From Planctomycetota bacterium (GTDB lineage Bacteria > Planctomycetota > Phycisphaerae > UBA1845), in assembly GCA_022563055.1 (NCBI GenBank), contig JADFOB010000115.1, positions 1-5,459 of the forward strand: a DNA stretch of 5,459 nt. The letters run 5' to 3'. Position 1 is the stretch's first letter. Every line of letters begins with the position of its first letter. A program made the translations under genes and the position numbers. Positions 1-5,459 of the stretch are shown piece by piece. The notes under the pieces were generated by a model. That model was not told the origin of the DNA. It saw only the letters and a program-made list of their open reading frames with translations, and did no database searches.

Positions 1-1215
1 CGGAAGTACATTTCAGCGGCGGGATCCGGAACCTCAGAACTGGTGTTCGACCACGGTCCGTCCTTTGGCGGCAAACCAGCGCGGGCGGACATCCCGAACC
101 TATGCGGTGACTGCCACGCAGATATCGAGCGTATGAACCCCTACGGACTTCGCACGGACCAGTTGGCCCGGTACTGGACGAGCGGTCACGGCAAGACCTT
201 GGCGAAGAATCGAGACGACCGTGTGGCGGTCTGCGTGGATTGCCACGGGGTCCACGACGTGTACTCGGCGAGGGAACCAGCGAGCAAGACACACCCGCTC
301 AACGTGCCGGACACCTGTGGCGTCTGCCACGGCGACGCCGCGCTGATGGGCGAGTTCGGCCTGCCGACCGCGCAGATCGACGAGTACCGCCGGAGCGTTC
401 ATGGGCAACTCCTGCTTGAGCAGCACGATACGGGCGCACCCACCTGCGCGACCTGCCATGGGAGCCACTCCTCCGCGCCGCCCGGGTTCGCATCGGTCGG
501 CGCGGTCTGCGGGAAGTGCCACCAGAGGGCAGCCGAGGATTTCTCGACCAGTGTGCACGCGGGGCTCGAGGCGCACAAAGGGTGCGTGCACTGCCACGGC
601 GGGGGCGAGGGGGCACATTCCCATCTCATAGAGCAGATCACGACACCCGCTGACGTTTTGATCCGGCGCTTCGGGCGTGCGCTGGCGTCGGAACCCAAGG
701 CGACCCCGGAGCAGATAACGGACGCCCTCCACCCTGACCCCAAGAGGATTATGACGCATGCGCTAGCGACGTGCCTCGAGTGCCACGATGAAATCGACGA
801 AGACGAAACCCTTCCTAAACTGTTCGAGTTGCTTGATGTGATCGCCGGAGCCAGGCGAGAGTATGCCAGGACCGGGTACCGGCTCGACGAGGTGGGGCAT
901 GGTATATTGCTGGTGGATCGACAGCGCTTTACGTTTGAGGACGCAAAGACTCATCTGGTTGCGTTGTCGGCCCTGCAACACACGCTCGATTCCCGGAAGC
1001 TTGCCGAGAAGGCGGCGGACCTCGAGGCTGTTTGTGCTCAGGTCAATTCGGAGCTCGACGAGCTCGAACAAGGCTTGCACCTGCGGCGGATCGCGCTGAT
1101 ACCGATCTGGATATTCGCACTGGTGTTTTCCGCTCTACTCTACGCCAAATACAAGCAGCTCAAAGCGCGCTATGTGGTGCCACTCCCCGACAAGAGCAGC
1201 GGAGGCACAGCGTGA
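1..1215 (+). CDS. Membrane-anchored heptahaem c-type cytochrome of a bc-type complex (5'-partial)
   Basis: Probable periplasmic electron acceptor of the bc complex encoded by the next two genes, taking the place of cytochrome c1. The frame is open from base 1, so the true start and the signal peptide needed for haem attachment lie outside. The GTG at 43 is not a credible start because no signal sequence follows it. Seven CXXCH haem-binding motifs lie at 103-117, 232-246, 316-330, 445-459, 508-522, 583-597 and 772-786. Ser-x-His motifs (SGHG, SVHG, SVHA) follow motifs 1, 3 and 5 and may supply distal haem ligands. After the last haem comes about 100 residues of charged, probably helical sequence, then one membrane helix (about 1087-1146, IALIPIWIFALVFSALLY) and a short basic tail, giving an N-out, C-in topology. 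The stop overlaps the Rieske start. The haem count and anchor are seen directly; the role as c1 substitute is inferred from the operon. More haems may lie upstream. Confidence 0.9.
   Translation, partial: RKYISAAGSGTSELVFDHGPSFGGKPARADIPNLCGDCHADIERMNPYGLRTDQLARYWTSGHGKTLAKNRDDRVAVCVDCHGVHDVYSAREPASKTHPLNVPDTCGVCHGDAALMGEFGLPTAQIDEYRRSVHGQLLLEQHDTGAPTCATCHGSHSSAPPGFASVGAVCGKCHQRAAEDFSTSVHAGLEAHKGCVHCHGGGEGAHSHLIEQITTPADVLIRRFGRALASEPKATPEQITDALHPDPKRIMTHALATCLECHDEIDEDETLPKLFELLDVIAGARREYARTGYRLDEVGHGILLVDRQRFTFEDAKTHLVALSALQHTLDSRKLAEKAADLEAVCAQVNSELDELEQGLHLRRIALIPIWIFALVFSALLYAKYKQLKARYVVPLPDKSSGGTA
1201..1205 (+). promoter_or_regulatory. Ribosome binding site of the Rieske gene
   Basis: GGAGG ends six bases before the GTG at 1212, a near-ideal Shine-Dalgarno site. 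It lies inside the last codons of the multihaem cytochrome gene. This decides the start of the Rieske gene over any earlier in-frame ATG, and with the GTGA stop/start overlap it suggests translational coupling. Confidence 0.85.
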
Positions 1216-1649
1216 CAGAGGCGCCCAAACCAACCACACGACGTGCGTTCCTGGACTGGGCAATCGGCCTGTGCTCAGCCGTCACCGGAGCGGTCATGGG
1301 GATACCGGCGGTCATGTACCTCTGGCCTGCGGCGCGCGGAGATAGCGCGCAGCCAGTGGAGGTTATCGGTGCCGCCGACTTGGCCGTTGGCTACAGCACG
1401 ATCCTGCAAGTTGGGGGTAAAGCTGTCATTGTCGTACGACATCGCTCCGGTTTTAAGGCGTTTTCGGCGTCGTGTACGCATCTGGGCTGTCTCGTCGAGT
1501 GGGACGTGTCGCGTAAGGAATTTCTCTGTCCGTGCCACGCCGCTGTCTTTGACAAGGACGGAGCGGTCGTGGCCGGTCCGCCGCCTGCGCCGATGCCGGT
1601 TTACAAGGTCAAGGAAGTGGGCGAAAAGGTGTTTGTCTCGGCGACTTAG
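1212..1649 (+). CDS. Rieske [2Fe-2S] iron-sulfur protein of a cytochrome bc-type complex
   Basis: A 145-residue Rieske subunit that takes one electron from quinol at the Qo site of cytochrome b and passes it to the c-type haem partner. The N-terminus has a twin-arginine motif (TTRRAFLDW, residues 8-16) followed by a hydrophobic stretch to about residue 38. This is the usual uncleaved Tat anchor, placing the folded cluster domain outside the cytoplasmic membrane. Box I is CTHLGC (88-93) and box II is CPCH (106-109), giving the two Cys and two His cluster ligands plus the disulfide pair. A Gly-Pro-Pro loop follows at 122-124. Box II continues Ala-Ala-Val-Phe instead of the Gly-Ser-x-Tyr of high-potential proteins. 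The GTG start is set by the GGAGG site and overlaps the preceding stop (GTGA). Length and domain order fit short bacterial Rieske subunits of bc complexes. Identification is secure; the potential of the cluster is inferred. Confidence 0.97.
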   Translation: MTEAPKPTTRRAFLDWAIGLCSAVTGAVMGIPAVMYLWPAARGDSAQPVEVIGAADLAVGYSTILQVGGKAVIVVRHRSGFKAFSASCTHLGCLVEWDVSRKEFLCPCHAAVFDKDGAVVAGPPPAPMPVYKVKEVGEKVFVSAT

Positions 1650-1685
1650 TGTGTCAGCTTGCAGGTGAGTGCCCTGCGCTTCTAT

Positions 1686-1695
1686 GAGAAGGGTG
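1686..1695 (+). promoter_or_regulatory. Probable ribosome binding site of the cytochrome b gene
   Basis: The purine-rich GAGAAGGGTG lies about 8-10 bases before the ATG at 1704. It supports that ATG over the in-frame TTG at 1659 and GTG at 1665, neither of which has a comparable site upstream. Confidence 0.6.
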
Positions 1696-1703
1696 ACGGC
1701 TGG

Positions 1704-2879
1704 ATGAGTCTCGGCAGGCGGATCAACTCGTTTCTGGACGACCGCTTCGATATGGAGACGGGACGCGCGCTCCTGGACAAGCAGATCCACAAGAGACTAC
1801 CGCCCAATACGGGGTGGTTGCATGTATTCGCCAGCTTGGCGCTGCTTCTGTATATCAGCCAGGTGCTCACCGGGATCCTGCTGCTGATCTACTATCGTCC
1901 CACACCCGACGAGGCGCACAAGTCGATCCAATACATCACGACGGAGGTGCATTTCGGCTGGCTCTTTCGGCAGATTCACGCCTGGGGCGCATCGCTGATG
2001 ATCCTCTGTCTTGTGGTGCACATGATGCGCACGTACTTTTCGGGAGCGTACAAAAAGCCGCGCGAGCTGACATGGGTGACGGGCGTCATCCTCTTTATTA
2101 TGACGATCACGTTCGGGTTCACGGGGTACCTGCTGCCCTGGAACCAGATCGCTTTCTGGGCGACGACGGTGGGGACCGAATCCGCCAATAAGGTTCCGAT
2201 CATCGGTGCATGGTTGCAGTATTTCCTTCGCGGCGGTGACGCGGTCACAGGCGAAACCCTGTCGCGGTTCTTTGTCGTTCACGTGATCATTCTGCCCTGG
2301 GCGTTGGCAGTCTTGGTGGGGATCCACTTGTTCCTGATGCGCTTACACAACCTCGCCACCTCGGAACGCGTCGGGGAGGAAAAACCGATCGAGGAGAAGC
2401 ACGGCATCCCATTCTTCCCCGTCCACGTCGCCAAGGAGGGCGTCGTCGCGGTGCTGCTTCTGGCGGTGCTCGTGACCCTCTCGGTGCTGGCGCCGTGGGA
2501 GATCGGACCACCGGCGGACCCCCTCGCCACACCGGCGCACATCAAGCCGGAGTGGTACTTCTTACCGAGTTATCAGTTGCTCAAGTATTTTGAAGGGCCC
2601 TACGGTGCCGTTGTGGGGATCGCAGCCTGTTCTGTTCCATTCGTGCTCCTGCTGTTCTGGCCCTTCCTTGATCGCGGCAAGGAGCGCCGATTCAGCAAGC
2701 GGCCCATCGCGGTCAGCATCGCCGGGTTCGGTCTCTTCGCGGCGCTGGCGCTTGGAATCCTGGGCCACTTCTCCTCGACGGACGTGGCGCTCTTTGGAAA
2801 GCAATATCACATCGACCTGATGGGCTGGCCGCACGCGATCAGCGATAACGCTGACGATCCGGCATCACCCCCGCACTGA
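1704..2879 (+). CDS. Cytochrome b of a bc-type complex, fused b6 and subunit-IV halves
   Basis: Membrane core of the quinol-oxidising complex, 391 residues from the ATG at 1704. It carries two b haems and the Qo and Qi quinone sites. The N-terminal half has four helices (about 40-62, 94-112, 124-142, 190-212) with haem ligands His92/His106 and His193/His208. The second pair has 14 intervening residues, as in cytochrome b6, against 13 in mitochondrial-type cytochrome b. The signatures GYLLPW (141-146) and PEWY (282-285, Qo site) are intact. The C-terminal half has three further helices (about 248-264, 302-320, 335-353), as in subunit IV. In this fused form the two halves that are separate in plastid b6f are joined by a charged linker at about 216-245. 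The position of the b6 cysteine that binds the extra haem c aligns with Val41, so that haem is not expected. The gene follows the Rieske stop by 54 bases in the same operon. An in-frame TTG at 1659 would add 15 residues. Confidence 0.97.
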   Translation: MSLGRRINSFLDDRFDMETGRALLDKQIHKRLPPNTGWLHVFASLALLLYISQVLTGILLLIYYRPTPDEAHKSIQYITTEVHFGWLFRQIHAWGASLMILCLVVHMMRTYFSGAYKKPRELTWVTGVILFIMTITFGFTGYLLPWNQIAFWATTVGTESANKVPIIGAWLQYFLRGGDAVTGETLSRFFVVHVIILPWALAVLVGIHLFLMRLHNLATSERVGEEKPIEEKHGIPFFPVHVAKEGVVAVLLLAVLVTLSVLAPWEIGPPADPLATPAHIKPEWYFLPSYQLLKYFEGPYGAVVGIAACSVPFVLLLFWPFLDRGKERRFSKRPIAVSIAGFGLFAALALGILGHFSSTDVALFGKQYHIDLMGWPHAISDNADDPASPPH

Positions 2880-3467
2880 CCGTGCATGCGCCGCTACCCT
2901 TGAGCAGTGCAAATGCTATTCCTGCGCGGAACCCGCTCAAGAGCAGTGGCACACAAACGCCCACCTCCAAGCGTAACGAGACACTGACCGCGGGCGCGAA
3001 GGATAATGATACTGGAGTAAAGCGCGGACAGGACGAGTAGACCAAGAAAAAGCCGCGACGCCAGGGGATCCCCCCCGTGTTCGGGCCGGAGGAGAGGGAA
3101 GTCGGAAGGGATTAACCCGCTGGCGTACGCGACTTATCATGCCGCTAAAACGCGGACGTTCAAATTGTGTGCTTTCTTGCGAGTGGCGTTCCTCGGTTCA
3201 CCGTTTTGATCTTGATCCCGATTCCGGTTCGCGGGATCCATCCGGTCCACTGTGCGGATATTACAGCAAGCGTCGTGCCATGTCAAGCGCTCTTTTTAAG
3301 CGTATTAACAGCTATGGAGCCCACTGCTCCGGATCCTTGCAGGGAAAGTGCGCGGGTTCCCACGCCCGGATGCGTGAAAGCCCGCACCACGTGCGGATAC
3401 GAGGCGCCCCACGCGGGATTTCGGTCCCGGGTGTCGGCTCACTCGGACGCTCCCAGCCCGGATATCT
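2880..3467 (+). other. Intergenic stretch between converging genes, no convincing gene
   Basis: No open frame here shows a recognisable domain, a good ribosome binding site or credible protein composition. What can be seen is a 7-bp inverted repeat just after cytochrome b (2899-2941), a 7-bp inverted repeat at 3214-3220/3232-3238 (GATCCCG/CGGGATC, 11-base loop), a 5-bp hairpin at 3316-3330 (GGAGC/GCTCC), and a TCTTTTT run at 3291-3297 with the words AAGCGT, AAGCGC and AAGCGT at 3268, 3285 and 3298. None makes a clear terminator or RNA gene. The stretch is long for a gap between converging bacterial genes and could be decayed coding sequence, but I cannot recognise any remnant. Confidence 0.6.
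2899..2941 (+). terminator. Weak candidate terminator hairpin after cytochrome b
   Basis: CTTGAGC at 2899-2905 is perfectly complementary to GCTCAAG at 2935-2941, beginning 20 bases after the cytochrome b stop. The loop is long (29 bases) and no T run follows, so a standard intrinsic terminator is not well supported. The position at the end of the operon is the main argument for it. Confidence 0.2.
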
Positions 3468-3626
3468 CACCGCTGAGCACGCAGAGATCGCGGAGAGGAA
3501 AAGAGGAGAAGGGATCGCCGTCAACGAGCGTTCCACGGAATGCAGTGTGTCGCAAGAGCGAACGTGCGGATTCTGCCACAACTTCTTTCTACGCAAATCT
3601 CTGCGTCCTCCGCGCTCTTTGCGGTG
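3468..3626. repeat. Imperfect inverted repeat with 9-nt internal period
   Basis: The left arm at 3468-3497 starts CACCGC and carries the tandem units CGCAGAGAT and CGCGGAGAG. The reverse complement of the right arm at 3597-3626 also starts CACCGC and carries CGCGGAGGA and CGCAGAGAT. Aligned without gaps, the arms match at 21 of 30 positions, with the mismatches mainly between the CGC and GAG cores of the 9-nt unit. About 100 unrelated bases separate the arms. The right arm starts 13 bases past the PFOR stop on the - strand, so the element could serve as its transcript end. Similar CGCAGAGAx-type paired repeats are a familiar source of spurious small proteins in environmental bacterial genomes. 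I infer an intergenic repeat family of that kind. It encodes no transposase and its mobility is unknown. Confidence 0.65.
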
Positions 3627-3639
3627 TGAAGAATGCGGC

Positions 3640-5459
3640 CTAGTTGCTCCCGGCACCCGGCAGCGCCGCCCGACGTGCATATTCCTGGTATCGGGCGTCA
3701 ATCGCCTCCTGAGCCTGTGTCATGAGCATTTCCGCGCGGTCCGGGTGGCTCTTCAAGAGGCGGTTGAACCGGTTTTCCGTCTTGGCGTATTCTCGGAAGG
3801 GCATCTTGGGCGCCTTCGAGTCGAGCCTGAGTGGATTCTGTCCAGCCGCTGCCCGACGCGGATCGTACCGGTAGAGGATCCAATGCCCGGAATCGACAGC
3901 CGCTTGTTGTTGGCTGAGCCCCTTGCTCATGTTGATGCCGTGGGCGATGCAATGGCTGTAGGCAATGATGAGCGACGGTCCATCGTAGCTCTCAGCCTCG
4001 ACGAAAGCCTTGACGGTCTGGTTATCGCTCGCGCCCATCGCCACCTGGGCGACGTAGACGTGTCCGTATTCCATCGCCATCCTTCCGAGATCTTTCTTCA
4101 CGGCGCTCTTACCGGCTGCGGCGAATTTGGCGATCGCGCCCAGCGGCGTCGCCTTGGACGCCTGCCCGCCGGTGTTGGCGTAAACTTCGGTGTCCAGGAC
4201 GAGCAGGTTAATGTCGTGGTGCAGGGCGAGCACATGATCCAGCCCGCCAAATCCGATGTCATACGCCCAGCCGTCTCCGCCCATGAGCCAAATGCTCCGT
4301 CGAAGCAGCGCATCGGCGATGCTGGCAAGATCCGCGCTTTGCGGCGAGTCAATTTTCGCCAACCGCCTCTTGAGCTGAGTGACAAGCTCGCGCTGGGCGC
4401 GGATACCCGCTTCATCGGTTGGATCGGTCTCGAGAATCGCCCCGACGAGTTCCGGTCCGAGTTCATCCGCCATCCCTTTGAGCAGCTCCCGCGCGTGCTC
4501 GTTTTGCTTGTCGAACGAGAGGCGAAACCCGAGCCCGAACTCGGCGTTATCCTCGAACAGCGAGTTACACCAGGCGGGGCCACGCCCGTCCTTGTTCTTC
4601 GCCCACGGTGTCGTCGGGAGGTTGCCACCGTAGATGGATGAGCAGCCCGTCGCGTTGGCGATGACCGCGCGGTCGCCGAACAACTGGCTGACCAGCTTCA
4701 CATAGGGTGTCTCGCCGCAGCCCTCGCAGGCGCTGGAGTACTCGAAGAGGGGCAGCATGAACTGGGACCCCTTGACCGTGGACGGCTTGAGCTTCGTTCG
4801 GTCGAACTCGGGCAGGTCGAGGAAGAACTTGTAGTTCTCGCGCTCGGTCTGACGCAACGGCGGCTGTGGCGTCATGTTGATCGCTTTGCGCTCCGTGTTC
4901 GTCTTGTCGATCGCGGGGCAGACCTCGACGCAGAGGTTGCAGCCGGTGCAATCCTCGGGAGCCACCTGGATCGTGTATTGAAGACCCTTGTACTCTCCAC
5001 CGCGGGCGTCGGTCGACTTGAACGTGGTCGGTGCGTTCTTGAGGTGGACGGGCTCATACACATTCGCCCGGATGGCGGCGTGTGGGCAGACCAGCGCACA
5101 TTTGTTGCACTGGATGCAGAGGTCGGTTTCCCACACCGGTATCTCGAGCGCGATGTTGAGCTTCTCCCACTGGGACGTGCCGGTCGGGAACGTCCCGTCC
5201 ACGGGCATACGGCTTACGGGAAGCTGATCACCGCGGCCGGCGATCATCTCCGCGGTGACATCCCGGACGAAGAGCGGGGACTCATCGGTCACAGCCAACG
5301 TACGTCCATGGTCCGCCGTTTCCTTGTCCGGTACGGGCACGACATGAAGGTTGGCCAGTGCCTGGTCGACGGCGGCCAAGTTTGCCTTCACGACCGCCTC
5401 ACCCTTGGCTGCGTAGCTCTTCTCGATAGCGCGCTTAATCTTTTCGATTGCCTCGTCGC
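3640..5459 (-). CDS. Pyruvate:ferredoxin (flavodoxin) oxidoreductase, C-terminal half (5'-partial)
   Basis: Single-chain PFOR, which oxidises pyruvate with CoA to acetyl-CoA and CO2 and reduces ferredoxin or flavodoxin in the cytoplasm. The frame is open past the right edge; 605 residues of a protein usually near 1,170-1,200 are present. The GTG at 5389-5391 is internal, since typical PFOR sequence (KSYAAKGEAVV) precedes it. In gene order come the end of domain III, a two-cluster ferredoxin domain (CIQCNKCALVCP at 5083-5118, CTGCNLCVEVCP at 4915-4950) and the TPP domain. That domain carries the proximal-cluster cysteines CEGC (4717-4728), Cys at 4642-4644 and Cys in YSHCIAHG (3949-3951), plus the TPP motif GDGWAYDIGFGG (4243-4278) and a downstream NTGGQ. 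A helical C-terminal extension ends in TAG. All expected cluster ligands in the visible part are present, so the enzyme looks functional. It converges on the bc operon and shares no promoter with it. Its promoter is outside the window. Confidence 0.98.
   Translation of the reverse strand, partial: DEAIEKIKRAIEKSYAAKGEAVVKANLAAVDQALANLHVVPVPDKETADHGRTLAVTDESPLFVRDVTAEMIAGRGDQLPVSRMPVDGTFPTGTSQWEKLNIALEIPVWETDLCIQCNKCALVCPHAAIRANVYEPVHLKNAPTTFKSTDARGGEYKGLQYTIQVAPEDCTGCNLCVEVCPAIDKTNTERKAINMTPQPPLRQTERENYKFFLDLPEFDRTKLKPSTVKGSQFMLPLFEYSSACEGCGETPYVKLVSQLFGDRAVIANATGCSSIYGGNLPTTPWAKNKDGRGPAWCNSLFEDNAEFGLGFRLSFDKQNEHARELLKGMADELGPELVGAILETDPTDEAGIRAQRELVTQLKRRLAKIDSPQSADLASIADALLRRSIWLMGGDGWAYDIGFGGLDHVLALHHDINLLVLDTEVYANTGGQASKATPLGAIAKFAAAGKSAVKKDLGRMAMEYGHVYVAQVAMGASDNQTVKAFVEAESYDGPSLIIAYSHCIAHGINMSKGLSQQQAAVDSGHWILYRYDPRRAAAGQNPLRLDSKAPKMPFREYAKTENRFNRLLKSHPDRAEMLMTQAQEAIDARYQEYARRAALPGAGSN

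Noticed and set aside
43..45. GTG as the start of the multihaem cytochrome
   Set aside because: The frame is open to base 1, no Shine-Dalgarno site precedes it, and a haem c protein starting here would have no signal peptide.
1032..1211. Upstream ATG at 1032 as the Rieske start
   Set aside because: It would overlap the end of the multihaem gene by about 180 bases and bury the Tat motif about 68 residues inside the protein. The GTG at 1212 has a GGAGG site at ideal distance.
2882..3040. A 52-codon frame starting at a GTG just after the cytochrome b stop
   Set aside because: It has no ribosome binding site, no hydrophobic or domain signal, and a composition rich in Ser, Thr, Pro and Lys that looks like translated noncoding DNA. 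A tiny extra subunit cannot be ruled out but is not supported.
3214..3330. Short hairpins at 3214-3238 and 3316-3330 as terminators
   Set aside because: Stems of 7 and 5 bp with no adjoining T run on the side needed; such structures arise readily by chance in GC-rich DNA.
3167..3701. Small frames on both strands across the inverted repeat
   Set aside because: Their repetitive peptides come from the 9-nt period of the repeat itself, a known source of spurious protein predictions.
22..3881. Seven GGATCC sites (22, 1873, 2320, 3066, 3234, 3331, 3876)
   Set aside because: This is more than simple base composition would predict, but they are spread over coding and noncoding DNA with no shared spacing or flanking motif. 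I see no reason to treat them as functional sites.
3139..4641. A 500-codon + strand open frame
   Set aside because: From 3640 onward it is exactly antisense to the PFOR gene, which has all its cofactor motifs. Its 5' part is the intergenic gap and repeat. It shows no domain, and long antisense frames are common opposite GC-rich genes.
1..5459. CRISPR array, tRNA or rRNA genes, insertion sequence, phage or defence genes
   Set aside because: No regularly spaced direct repeats, cloverleaf, transposase, integrase or defence-related motif was seen on either strand.

Overview
The window carries four substantial features. A three-gene operon on the + strand encodes a quinol-oxidising cytochrome bc-type complex: a seven-haem c-type cytochrome that enters from outside the left edge, a Rieske iron-sulfur protein and a full-length fused cytochrome b. 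A pyruvate:ferredoxin oxidoreductase (PFOR) gene runs towards it on the - strand and leaves at the right edge. Between the two converging transcription units lies about 760 bases without a convincing gene. That gap ends in an imperfect inverted repeat built on a 9-nt period.

Layout. Bases 1-1215: C-terminal part of a membrane-anchored multihaem cytochrome with 7 CXXCH motifs. Bases 1212-1649: Rieske protein with a Tat-type N-terminus, whose start overlaps the preceding stop. Bases 1704-2879: cytochrome b with both the b6-like and the subunit-IV-like halves. Bases 2880-3467: no gene seen, only weak hairpins. Bases 3468-3626: inverted repeat next to the PFOR stop. Bases 3640-5459 (-): C-terminal half of PFOR, with the two-cluster ferredoxin domain, the thiamine diphosphate (TPP) domain and the C-terminal extension.

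How the genes fit together. Rieske and cytochrome b form the quinol-oxidising core. No cytochrome c1 or f is seen, and the co-transcribed multihaem cytochrome, held by a C-terminal helix, is the obvious substitute acceptor on the outer face of the membrane. Rieske box II lacks the Ser and Tyr hydrogen-bond donors of high-potential proteins, which suggests a low-potential, probably menaquinol-oxidising chain. PFOR supplies acetyl-CoA and reduced ferredoxin and points to anaerobic or low-oxygen metabolism. No direct link between PFOR and the bc complex is visible beyond adjacency.

Organism. The sequence is GC-rich by eye, is bacterial in style (Shine-Dalgarno sites, GTG start) and comes from an anaerobic or facultative respirer. 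The 9-nt-period inverted repeat and a multihaem bc complex recall environmental Planctomycetota, Acidobacteriota, Chloroflexota and similar lineages, but the phylum cannot be assigned from this window. I see no defence system, mobile element, CRISPR array or RNA gene. The most unusual content is the composition of the bc complex and the intergenic repeat.
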